A stretch of DNA of 64,000 nt from DATMBF01 sp035559595 (GTDB lineage Bacteria; Bacteroidota; Ignavibacteria; UBA10030), in NCBI GenBank assembly GCA_035559595.1, contig DATMBF010000032.1, forward strand, positions 1 to 64,000, given 5' to 3'. The notes under the pieces are model-generated. The model did not search any database and was not told where the DNA came from. It saw only the letters and a list, made by a program, of their open reading frames with translations. Position 1 is the stretch's first letter. Each line of letters begins with the position of its first letter. Made by a program: the position numbers and the translations under genes. Of this stretch, positions 24,320 through 31,842 are shown piece by piece.

Positions 24320-25981
24320 CTACTCCACGTGCGTCAACAATGTGGGATGTTTCTTGTGCCAGTCCGTTGCATCCTGATAGGATTTCGCTACCGCAAGGAT
24401 AGTCCCCTCGTCAAACAGTTTGCCCCCAAACGTGATGCTTGTCGGACTCCCCTCTTTGTTGAAGCCGTTCGGCACAACCACACAGGGGTGTCCGGTAAGA
24501 TTCGTAAGCAAGAGATTGTCGCTGAACGACGGAACGACGTACACATCGATGTCCTTCAGGATCTTCTGCATCTCTTCGATCACCAACGTGCGAACTCTGT
24601 TCGCCTGGATATACTCTACAGCCGGCACAAATCGAGCTGCCCGGAAAACATTCGGCCAGGCATTCTTGATTTGGCGAACGAGCAGACTATCCCGCCCGCT
24701 TCTTGTGAGATCGTCGAAGGCGGCGGCTGCTTCAGCCGAGAGAAGAAAGGATAGACTCGTGAATGGCAGTTTCGGCAATTCCATCGGAATGAGTTTCGCG
24801 CCAAGTTTCTGTAAAACAGCCAGCACAGCATCGTTATTCTCTTTGTTGTTCCTCGCACTGTCGAAATCCATCTTCACATAACCAATCCGCAGTTTTCGCA
24901 AATCGACTTTGTGATCGTAGCGGAAGGGGAGATTATAAACCGTGGGATCTTGCCCATCCGGACCATAAATAGCCTGAAACACGAGCGCGCAATCCTCGAC
25001 TGTCCTGCAGATGGGGCCGAGTTTATCCATGGACCAACTCAGCGCCATTGCTCCCTTGCGGCTGATGCGACCGTACGTTGGCCGCAATCCTGTCGTACCG
25101 CATCGGGTCGACGGAGAAACGATCGACCCCCACGTTTCGCTGCCAATCGCGAATCCCACCAACCCTGCTGCTGTTGCAGAAGCCGATCCCGCCGACGATC
25201 CGCTCGACCCCTGTTTGTAATTCCATGGATTGCGCGTCATCCCACCGAACCAGACATCACCCCATGCTAACTCGCCGAGCGTCAACTTGGCAACGAGAAC
25301 CGCACCGGCGGCTTCAAGCCGCTTGATCACCGTTGCATCTTCATCGATCACTTGATCCTTGTAAGCTACCGAGCCCCAGGTTGTTTTGTATCCCTTCGTG
25401 GCAAGGAGGTCCTTTGCACCATAGGGAATTCCATGCAGAGGCCCTCGATACTTTCCTACCTTAAGCTCACGGTCTGCTCGTCGGGCTTGTGCGACGGCGA
25501 GGCTCTCTGTCAGCGTCACCACGCATTGCAGGGCGGGACCGTATTTCTTGAGGCGGTCAAGATACATTCGCGTAAGTTCCTCGGAAGTCACTTGTCGTGT
25601 TCGTATGAGCTCCCCAAGCTCGCGGACCGACCAAAACGCAACGTCCTCAAGATTCGCGGGACGTTTGACCTTGGGAGCCGGCGACGGCGTAAACGATGAT
25701 TTGCGCGTATCGAACGAGAAACCCGGTGGGATGGGATTGAAGAGCAGAGCGGGCATAACCGAGTTTGCCAACGGAACTTCACGCAAGCGCTCGTAGCTCT
25801 TGAGATTGTTCATCAATCCGTCGAGCATTGAATCGCGCTTGGCATCGTTGAACCTCAAGCCGATAAGCTTTTCAGCCGATGCGATGTCATCTTTCGTGAG
25901 ATCGCTGACGAGATAGGCGCCAAGAAGGAAGGTTGCGCTACCCGTCATAAGGATGAAGAGGAAACTGAGACGATTACGCAT
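24320..25981 (-). CDS. Amidase signature family protein
   Basis: A 553-residue enzyme that hydrolyses an amide bond through a Ser-cisSer-Lys triad. The lysine lies in HGIPYGAKDLLATKG, the signature serines in QGSSGSSAGSASATAAG and SETWGSIVSPS. The N terminus has a hydrophobic stretch (SFLFILMTGSATFLLGAYL), so it is exported or membrane-tethered, and residues about 30-110 form an extra helical region before the amidase core. Substrate is not evident; it is not GatA because it lacks the partner genes and has an export signal. It stands alone between repeat-filled and lipoprotein regions. Confidence 0.9.
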   Translation of the reverse strand: MRNRLSFLFILMTGSATFLLGAYLVSDLTKDDIASAEKLIGLRFNDAKRDSMLDGLMNNLKSYERLREVPLANSVMPALLFNPIPPGFSFDTRKSSFTPSPAPKVKRPANLEDVAFWSVRELGELIRTRQVTSEELTRMYLDRLKKYGPALQCVVTLTESLAVAQARRADRELKVGKYRGPLHGIPYGAKDLLATKGYKTTWGSVAYKDQVIDEDATVIKRLEAAGAVLVAKLTLGELAWGDVWFGGMTRNPWNYKQGSSGSSAGSASATAAGLVGFAIGSETWGSIVSPSTRCGTTGLRPTYGRISRKGAMALSWSMDKLGPICRTVEDCALVFQAIYGPDGQDPTVYNLPFRYDHKVDLRKLRIGYVKMDFDSARNNKENNDAVLAVLQKLGAKLIPMELPKLPFTSLSFLLSAEAAAAFDDLTRSGRDSLLVRQIKNAWPNVFRAARFVPAVEYIQANRVRTLVIEEMQKILKDIDVYVVPSFSDNLLLTNLTGHPCVVVPNGFNKEGSPTSITFGGKLFDEGTILAVAKSYQDATDWHKKHPTLLTHVE

Positions 25982-26031
25982 TCGAGAACCCTTTCAGTTA
26001 TTGATGTCCGTTGCGCCGACCTGCCGTCGAT

Positions 26032-26532
26032 TCAGAACGATTGATACTTCATGCCAAGCCGCATGCTGCTTTCTGCAGAAAGACGTGCAAACTGATCGGC
26101 AGTGACCTTTTCCAGTTTGATCTCGCGTACCACGACAGGTGGCTGCGCTGGATCGTCGTACGCTTCAACAATAACGACCCATTTCTGATTATCCCATTTC
26201 AAAACAATCTGTCTGCCACCATCAGATCTCACATCCGAATGCCTGAAGAGTACATCCTTCGGCATTGTCGGAATCGCCATACCCATCCCATCGGGGAAAT
26301 CCTCCGGCGACGGCCATTCGGTGGAACCCATCTCCGAGAAGAACCAACTCACGTACTCCTTCGGCGTTCCATCGGGCAGAACGGCCGGAAATGATGATTT
26401 CGAGAGATTGATCGGCGCAAGCATCCACTCCACGACTCTCACCCCCTGCAGGAGTTCGGTCGCCACCTCATCTTTCTTCTCACCACACGACATCAGAAAA
26501 AGAAGGGCAAACATTGCATTGCGGTGTTTCAT
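26032..26532 (-). CDS. Hypothetical lipoprotein
   Basis: A 166-residue protein with a lipoprotein signal: MFALLFLMSC, the cysteine being the lipid-modified residue, followed by GEKKDE. The mature part has a few hydrophobic beta segments (ILKWDNQKWVVIVEAYDD written with the preceding residues, VVVREIKLEKV). No family was recognised. It is 105 bases downstream of the cyclase-domain gene on the same strand. Confidence 0.6.
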   Translation of the reverse strand: MKHRNAMFALLFLMSCGEKKDEVATELLQGVRVVEWMLAPINLSKSSFPAVLPDGTPKEYVSWFFSEMGSTEWPSPEDFPDGMGMAIPTMPKDVLFRHSDVRSDGGRQIVLKWDNQKWVVIVEAYDDPAQPPVVVREIKLEKVTADQFARLSAESSMRLGMKYQSF

Positions 26533-26567
26533 GGGCGTCTTCTCAGGACTACGATTCCTTCTTCCTT

Positions 26568-26596
26568 TTGACTACTGACGTTTTGGACACTATAAC
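26568..26596 (+). promoter_or_regulatory. Plus-strand promoter-like site facing the cyclase gene's 3' end
   Basis: TTGACT at 26568-26573 and TATAAC at 26591-26596 with a 17-base spacer. All nearby genes are on the minus strand, so a transcript from here would run antisense into the gene at 26638-27441. It may be chance. Confidence 0.25.
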
Positions 26597-26637
26597 TCAC
26601 GTTACTCTCCTCGTTATTCATAGCGTCCGCTTCACCA

Positions 26638-27441
26638 TTATTGAAGTTTCGAGTGAGCGTTAAGAACTCGAACTGCGACAGGTTTCCGACGGCCCTTCAG
26701 CTTAAGGAGTCTTCGATTGTACCTCTCCGAAGCAAGTCCAGCGGATTGACAGGCATGTTCACTCACAACGATTTCTCCAATTCGCGCCTTAGAGACCAGT
26801 CGGGCGGTTGTGTTTACGGAGTCGCCGAGAACGGTCACATGAATAACCCCTTTTTCCGAGCCCACGGATCCCATGAACGCAACACCTGCATGGATGCCGA
26901 CACCCACGGGAAGCCAGGGGCCCTCCGAGCGAAGATGTCCCGTGACCTTTAGAAGCTCCTGTCCGGCCTCAATCGCCCGTCGTGCATGATCACGACCTGC
27001 AAAGGCCGGAAGATAAAGACCAATGATCTCATCTCCGATCATCTTGTCTATCCACGCATCGGTTTTGACAAGCACATTCATTGCCGTTGCGTAAAAACGA
27101 TTCATCATGCGCGTGAAATCGATGGGATTCATCTCCTCAGCTATGGTTGTAGAACCCCGCACATCGGCAAAGAGCATGGTCAGCTCGATCTCGGCACCGC
27201 CCAGATGCTGGGAGACAAACCTATCACACACATTACAGAACGTTGGATTGAGACGAGAGGGTTGTTTCCGAAAGACAAGGCGAGCAATTGGTGCTCCAAT
27301 TCCTTTGAACGGCGCGTTGCAAAAACGGCAGCGAGGGTTTGACGGAAGCAAACCGAACAGATGTCTTCCAGGCCAAGTCTCTTTCAGCTCCCCCATTAAA
27401 ATCTTCCGCCATATCTCGTTTACCTTTTCTCGTTTCGTCAT
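26638..27441 (-). CDS. Adenylate/guanylate cyclase domain protein with Cys-rich N-terminal region
   Basis: A 267-residue soluble protein. Residues 1-80 carry two CxxC pairs, Cys38/Cys41 and Cys69/Cys72, likely a zinc-binding domain. Residues about 86-260 are a class III cyclase homology domain: LFADVRGSTTIAEEM (metal aspartate), IDKMIGDEIIGLYLP (second metal aspartate) and LGDSVNTTARLVSKA (transition-state region). It could make cAMP or cGMP; substrate choice is not decidable by eye. The ATG at 27441 is preferred over an upstream codon because the charged start MTKREK fits relatives. Confidence 0.82.
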   Translation of the reverse strand: MTKREKVNEIWRKILMGELKETWPGRHLFGLLPSNPRCRFCNAPFKGIGAPIARLVFRKQPSRLNPTFCNVCDRFVSQHLGGAEIELTMLFADVRGSTTIAEEMNPIDFTRMMNRFYATAMNVLVKTDAWIDKMIGDEIIGLYLPAFAGRDHARRAIEAGQELLKVTGHLRSEGPWLPVGVGIHAGVAFMGSVGSEKGVIHVTVLGDSVNTTARLVSKARIGEIVVSEHACQSAGLASERYNRRLLKLKGRRKPVAVRVLNAHSKLQ

Positions 27442-27595
27442 TGTACTCCTCGTCCTAATGTTGCTTTTCTTTTGCTGCAAGCTATCTCAAAAAAGGAAAA
27501 CGTTCCCCTCGGTTTTAAGTTTGCCCCGACACCGCGTCGAGGTTTTTCCCAGCGGCCGCAATAAACATCCTAAGCCGGGGGATCCGTCTCGCGGG

Positions 27596-27618
27596 AAAAC
27601 CATGTCTCTTCTGGTTTT
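27596..27618 (-). terminator. Hairpin after the M24 peptidase/microprotein unit
   Basis: AAAACCA (27596-27602) and TGGTTTT (27612-27618) form a 7-bp stem with a 9-base loop, 15 bases past the microprotein's stop. The stem is AT-rich and followed by only four T on the minus strand (six on the plus strand), so its strength is uncertain. Confidence 0.35.
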
Positions 27619-27632
27619 TTCTGTTTCTCATC

Positions 27633-27803
27633 TCATCCGCCACGTCGCTTCATAATGAAGATCGTGCCTCCACCGATGAAGACCAAACTTCCAACTCCAA
27701 TAAGAAACGTCGTTAATCCATCAGTCACACCGAATGCTTTCGCGAGCACAAATCCCAGAACTCCGGACACAGCCGGAATGATAATAGTGGATTTGCCTGC
27801 CAC
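27633..27803 (-). CDS. Small two-helix membrane protein (56 aa)
   Basis: A GTG-started frame of 56 codons, shorter than common length cut-offs. It has two hydrophobic segments, STIIIPAVSGVLGFVLAKAFG and FLIGVGSLVFIGGGTIFIM, joined by a short GVTDGLTT turn, and a positively charged tail KRRGG that would stay in the cytoplasm. AAAGGAGA stands a few bases upstream of the GTG. It begins 18 bases after the stop of the M24 peptidase gene, so the two share a transcript. Function unknown. Confidence 0.6.
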   Translation of the reverse strand: MAGKSTIIIPAVSGVLGFVLAKAFGVTDGLTTFLIGVGSLVFIGGGTIFIMKRRGG

Positions 27804-27821
27804 GGATGCGTTCTCCTTTCA

Positions 27822-29276
27822 TCAATCCTTTTCTTTTGCGTACCGCTGGACCATTCCCTCCTCTTTCATCACCTTTTCGATTGCCTCAATATCCATCGGA
27901 ACGAATTCCGACATGTTCTCCATCCCCTTCTCGGTAACCAGCACCATGTCCTCAAGCCTGATATTAATGTTCTCTTCCGGCACACGCAACGCCGGCTCGA
28001 TGGTGAACACCATGCCGGGTCTCAGCGGACCGGTGTATCCTCCGACGTCATGCGTCGCCATGCCGACCCAGTGACCGAGCGTTGTGTTCGGATTTGCCGC
28101 CCCCTGCCGGTAATTTTCCACAAACCGCTTGGCTGCCTCTTCGTAGGTCGGTTTTGAAAACTTCGACCTGGAAAGCACCTGCTCCATCTCCTTCACTGCC
28201 GCCTGTTTTACCGCCTGTGCCGTGAGTCCGGGTCTGATGGCTTTGAGTACGGCACGGTAGCAACCGAGATAGAAGGTGTAGAGTTCTCGCTGCCACGCGT
28301 TAAAGATTCCGCTCACAGGAATCATTCGCGTCACATCCGCCATGTAGTAACCCACATCGGGGGCGAAGTCGAACAGGAGAAAATCCCCCTTCTGCATCTT
28401 CCGCTTTCCGGCATTGTAGTGGCCGAACATGGCATTCGGGCCGCTGGCAATCAGCGAATAGTAGGCCTCCCCCTGCGCACCGTTAAGATAGTAGATGTAC
28501 TTGGCCATCGCATCTAATTCATACTCGTACATTTCGGGCTGTGTCGAGCGCATTCCCTCGATGAGCGCAAGACCCGAAAGCCGCGTCGCTTTTCGAATCA
28601 TGCTGATTTCACGGGGACTCTTGATCAGCCGAAGCTCATCCAGAATCGGCGAGAGATCTTTGATTTCGAATTGAGGAAATTTGGCCTTCAGGAGATTGAT
28701 GAAGTGCGCCTCACGCGAGCCGCGACCGTCAAAGGGATCGGAAGCATAATCCGCAATCACCCTCACGGCAAGATCTCGACTGGTGGCCAGTCGCTCAGCC
28801 GGTTGGAAAGGAGTGTAGATAGTCTTAACGGAGCTCGTCCATGCCATTCGAGCAAGGTGCTCTGCGAGAACATCCGTGGAGAAGACCGCGTCAACACCGG
28901 AAAGCTTCCGGACAAGCTCGTCATCCTCAGCCGACAGGACTTTTCCTTCGCTTCGTTCGCGGGCGACATTGCGGTTTGGGAGATAGACTGACGCTCGCTT
29001 TGTCGATCCGTTTAACAAAAGGTAGGCGTGAGGCGTTTCGATTCCACAGAGGTAATAAAACTCATTCGACTGACGAAAGCGGACATAGCCAACCGGCATC
29101 GGCGCTCCTTGAACGAGAGCAACATTGCCTTCGCCGATTGCGGCATACACGGCAGAACGTCGCCGCGCAAATTCCTCAGGAGGAAAGTCGGTTGTGAAGA
29201 GCGGATACCCTTCCTGCGAAAAAGAGAGGGAGGGAAGTGAAAGAAGGACAAGGGAAAAAAGAATGCGGAGGGTCAT
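27822..29276 (-). CDS. Aminopeptidase P family metallopeptidase (M24B)
   Basis: A 484-residue exported Xaa-Pro aminopeptidase-type enzyme. Signal peptide: LRILFSLVLLSLPSLSFSQ. Residues about 25-200 are the creatinase-like N-terminal domain, with REISMIRKATRLSG at the start of the pita-bread domain. Metal ligands are visible in DFAPDVGYYMADVTRM (two aspartates), LGHWVGMATHDVGG (histidine), FTIEPALRV and NIRLEDMVLV (two glutamates). Together with the S9 and M28 enzymes in this window it points to periplasmic peptide use. A microprotein gene follows on the same strand. Confidence 0.92.
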   Translation of the reverse strand: MTLRILFSLVLLSLPSLSFSQEGYPLFTTDFPPEEFARRRSAVYAAIGEGNVALVQGAPMPVGYVRFRQSNEFYYLCGIETPHAYLLLNGSTKRASVYLPNRNVARERSEGKVLSAEDDELVRKLSGVDAVFSTDVLAEHLARMAWTSSVKTIYTPFQPAERLATSRDLAVRVIADYASDPFDGRGSREAHFINLLKAKFPQFEIKDLSPILDELRLIKSPREISMIRKATRLSGLALIEGMRSTQPEMYEYELDAMAKYIYYLNGAQGEAYYSLIASGPNAMFGHYNAGKRKMQKGDFLLFDFAPDVGYYMADVTRMIPVSGIFNAWQRELYTFYLGCYRAVLKAIRPGLTAQAVKQAAVKEMEQVLSRSKFSKPTYEEAAKRFVENYRQGAANPNTTLGHWVGMATHDVGGYTGPLRPGMVFTIEPALRVPEENINIRLEDMVLVTEKGMENMSEFVPMDIEAIEKVMKEEGMVQRYAKEKD

Positions 29277-29375
29277 GCGTCACCTTTTGAGGAGATGGAT
29301 GGAATAGAAACGGAGGGAAAATAAAGGATTCTACGGAAAGATGCGAGGAGCTAATTACCCTGCCCAAAGGCCATG

Positions 29376-30431
29376 TCACTCCCACCGACCCGCAATCTTC
29401 GTCCCGCACTTGAAGCAGGCGCCGTTCTTCAATCGGTTTGCTTTCACATGGAAACCCCATCGTTCGACGAGCGTTTCCCCGCACGAAGGACAGAACGTGT
29501 TCTCGTACTTCCCAACTTCGCCGGAGCGATTACCGGCATAGACATATCGCAGTCCGGCGTTGTATCCGATTTCCGCCGCACGGATAAGCTGAGCAGAAGT
29601 TGTATTGTCTGGATCGGTCATCTTATAGTCTTTGTGAAAAGCCGTGACGTGCCATGGAATATCCGGCGAGACCGACACAAGAAAGCTCGCGATCTCCCTC
29701 AGCTCTTCGTCAGAGTCGTTGAAGCCAGGCACAATGAGAGTGACGATCTCAACCCAGAATCCCTTCTCATACAGAGCCGTAACCGTATCAAGAACATTCT
29801 GTAATACTCCACCAAGCTGCGAGTACTCCTTCTGCCGGAATCCCTTCAGATCAACTTTGTACAAATCAACCCAGGGACGGATGTACTCCAACACTTCTGG
29901 AGTCCCGTTACCATTGGAGACGTACGACGTAACGAGTCCGACCTTTTTCGCCAGCTTGAAGATCTCGATCGCCCACTCGCTCGTAATGAGGGGCTCGTTA
30001 TAGGTGCTGGTCACGACTTTGGCTTTGTGACGAAGGGCCAGATCGACGAACTCTTCGGGAGTCATATACTCCGGCGGAGATCCCGCAACCGGATCGCGTA
30101 GCGCCTGGGAGGTCACCCAGTTCTGACAATAGGCGCAATGATAGTCGCAGCCGAGCATTCCGAAGCTGAGAGCTTTCGCTGCAGGGTAGGCATGAAAAAA
30201 GGGTTTCTTTTCGATGGGATCAAGTTGAAGCGCGCCGACGTATCCCCACGGCACGAAGAGTTTTCCATCTCTGTTAAACCGAACGCGGCAGATGCCGTCT
30301 TTGCCGGGGGGAATCTTGCACTTGTGTCCGCACGCAAAGCACCGCACCCACTTGTCCGGCATCTCGACGTATAGTTCGCCCACCTTCGTGTGTTCGGTGA
30401 GGAGTTCTTTCAATGTCATCGTCTCTGCCAT
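29376..30431 (-). CDS. amrS: AmmeMemoRadiSam system radical SAM enzyme
   Basis: A 351-residue radical SAM protein. The [4Fe-4S] motif is Cys95-x3-Cys99-x2-Cys102 (CDYHCAYC). The N-terminal four cysteines CFACGHKC and GICR, and a C-terminal zinc-ribbon-like end (CPSCGE, CFKCGT), are family features. AmrS usually works with MEMO1- and AMMECR1-type proteins in an uncharacterised modification pathway; neither is in this window. It has a strong divergent promoter (30448-30476) shared with the small zinc-ribbon gene at 30562. Confidence 0.92.
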   Translation of the reverse strand: MAETMTLKELLTEHTKVGELYVEMPDKWVRCFACGHKCKIPPGKDGICRVRFNRDGKLFVPWGYVGALQLDPIEKKPFFHAYPAAKALSFGMLGCDYHCAYCQNWVTSQALRDPVAGSPPEYMTPEEFVDLALRHKAKVVTSTYNEPLITSEWAIEIFKLAKKVGLVTSYVSNGNGTPEVLEYIRPWVDLYKVDLKGFRQKEYSQLGGVLQNVLDTVTALYEKGFWVEIVTLIVPGFNDSDEELREIASFLVSVSPDIPWHVTAFHKDYKMTDPDNTTSAQLIRAAEIGYNAGLRYVYAGNRSGEVGKYENTFCPSCGETLVERWGFHVKANRLKNGACFKCGTKIAGRWE

Positions 30432-30447
30432 AGAAGCACCTGACTAC

Positions 30448-30476
30448 AATGTACAACCACGCCGATGTCTTGTCAA
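30448..30476 (-). promoter_or_regulatory. Sigma70-type promoter of amrS
   Basis: Minus-strand TTGACA (30476-30471), 17-base spacer, TACATT (30453-30448). The leader to the ATG at 30431 would be only about 10 bases. Confidence 0.7.
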
Positions 30477-30513
30477 CTTCTTCAGCACAACAAATGCCGG
30501 TATTTTGGAGAAC

Positions 30514-30542
30514 TTGCAACTTCCGATGCTCATATATACATT
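30514..30542 (+). promoter_or_regulatory. Promoter of the 50-aa zinc-ribbon gene
   Basis: TTGCAA at 30514-30519, 17-base spacer, TACATT at 30537-30542; the predicted transcript starts about 12 bases before the ATG at 30562. It diverges from the amrS promoter. Confidence 0.5.
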
Positions 30543-30561
30543 TATTCGGTGGTGATAGAGG

Positions 30562-30714
30562 ATGGAAGAAGAGATTCTAAAGAAGTCTTGTGCCTCGTGC
30601 GGCACGGAGATTCCTGCCGAACAAGAATTCTGCGCAGCTTGTCTGGTTGAGCTGAACCCCTGCCCTCTCTGCGGACAAGTCATTTGTGTTTGTGAGACGG
30701 GGGTGGGGGATTGA
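30562..30714 (+). CDS. Zinc-ribbon microprotein (50 aa)
   Basis: A 50-codon frame with ATG preceded by GATAGAGG. It contains eight cysteines in an ordered array: CASC (10-13), CAAC (24-27), CPLC (34-37), and CVC (42-44). Spacing CxxC-x10-CxxC-x6-CxxC-x4-CxC can hold two zinc ions. The start MEEEILKKS and the paired knuckles resemble double-zinc-ribbon or DUF2116-like proteins. It stands between amrS and nfo with its own promoter. Function unknown, but the cysteine pattern makes chance unlikely. Confidence 0.65.
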   Translation: MEEEILKKSCASCGTEIPAEQEFCAACLVELNPCPLCGQVICVCETGVGD

Positions 30715-30783
30715 GAACGTTCTGCGTTTCGGGTTTCGATCGAACGGTTTCGAGTTTTAAGGTCAGCGTTCCGCGTTCAACGT
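30715..30783. other. Low-complexity GTTTC/CGTT-rich spacer
   Basis: Short degenerate repeats of the forms CGTTC, GTTTC and AACGTT fill the 69 bases between the convergent zinc-ribbon and nfo genes. No stable stem with a T-run was found. Confidence 0.4.
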
Positions 30784-31674
30784 TTAACGTTGGTTGATGA
30801 GTCTTCTCAATGTGCGCATGTTCATCACATCTTCTTTCATGTCCGGACCCTTCGGGGTTTCGAGAATCTTGGGAATGCGAATGAAACGCTGATCGTTCAT
30901 CAGCAGCTTGAATCCCCTCTTTCCGATCTTGCCCTTTCCAATGTGTTCATGTCTATCGACTCTCGATCCCAGTTCTCGCTTCGAATCGTTGATATGAAAC
31001 GCCACAAGCCTCTCTAAACCGACAACGGCATCGAACTCCGCAAATGTCTCGTTGTATCCCTCCTCAGCCGAAATATCATACCCGGCCGCAAAGAGATGAC
31101 AGGTATCGAGGCAGACCGCCATGCGATTCTTGTCCTCAACCTGATCGATAATGGCCCGGAGGTGTTCAAACCGGTAGCCGATTGCTGTCCCTTGCCCCGC
31201 AGTCGATTCCAGCACGCTTTTGACGCGGTATCCCGGCGTCAGGTCATGGACAATATTCAAAGATTCGGCAATACGTTTGATCCCCTCCTCCTCTCCCGCT
31301 CCCATGTGCGATCCCGGATGAACGTTGAGATAAGCGATACCCAACCGCTCGCACCGATCGAGTTCGTCTCTGAACGCTTCGCGTGATTTTCGGAGAAATA
31401 TCATGTCCGCCGCACAGAGGTTAATCAGATATGTGCTGTGAGCAACAACGGGAGAAATTCTTGCTTTCGAGATCAGCTCTTTGTATGTTGCCGCATCTTC
31501 ATCCGAGATCGGCTTACCACGCCACTGCGTATTGTTCTTGACAAACAGTTGAAGAGCCGTACAGCCGATACTCATCGCCCGCTCAACGGCCTTGTGAACA
31601 CCGCCGGCGATCGACATATGAGCACCAAGGAGAATTGGGGGAGGGGGTGATTGAGTGATTGATGATTGGGTCAT
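30784..31674 (-). CDS. nfo: Endonuclease IV (deoxyribonuclease IV)
   Basis: A 296-residue TIM-barrel AP endonuclease that cuts DNA 5' of abasic sites. Family blocks: ILLGAHMSIAGGVHKAV at the start, LNVHPGSHMGAG, LESTAGQGTAIGYRFEHL, MAVCLDTCHLFAAGYDI and HINDSKRELGSRVDRHEHIG, which supply the zinc-binding His, Glu and Asp residues. The first nine codons after ATG are made of a copy of the octamer array (31649-31725) and are not conserved in the family. No ribosome-binding site is evident before the ATG at 31674. Confidence 0.92.
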   Translation of the reverse strand: MTQSSITQSPPPPILLGAHMSIAGGVHKAVERAMSIGCTALQLFVKNNTQWRGKPISDEDAATYKELISKARISPVVAHSTYLINLCAADMIFLRKSREAFRDELDRCERLGIAYLNVHPGSHMGAGEEEGIKRIAESLNIVHDLTPGYRVKSVLESTAGQGTAIGYRFEHLRAIIDQVEDKNRMAVCLDTCHLFAAGYDISAEEGYNETFAEFDAVVGLERLVAFHINDSKRELGSRVDRHEHIGKGKIGKRGFKLLMNDQRFIRIPKILETPKGPDMKEDVMNMRTLRRLINQR

Positions 31675-31725
31675 TGGAGATTGAGTGATTGAGTGATTGA
31701 GTGATTGAGTGATTGATGATTGGGT
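31649..31725. repeat. GATTGAGT octamer array spanning the nfo start codon
   Basis: Four tandem GATTGAGT units (31679-31710) followed by GATTGATGATTGGGT (31711-31725), and a second block with one GATTGAGT (31649-31656) followed by the same 15-mer (31657-31671). The nfo ATG (31674-31672) lies between the blocks, so one block is in the leader and the other is translated. Octamer gain or loss in the inner block would shift the nfo frame. Confidence 0.8.
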
Positions 31726-31842
31726 TGTTGCAAAGGGCTAGCGCTCATCTCAAAAGACTACTCTGACGCGGCAGCCTGCCCTTGACCATGGATTTTGATC
31801 TTAACGTAGCTTGTGATTGAATCAACACAGAAATTGCCTTAA

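Noticed and set aside
31649..31725. CRISPR-like array
   Set aside because: Units are 8 bases with no spacers, so this is a simple tandem repeat.
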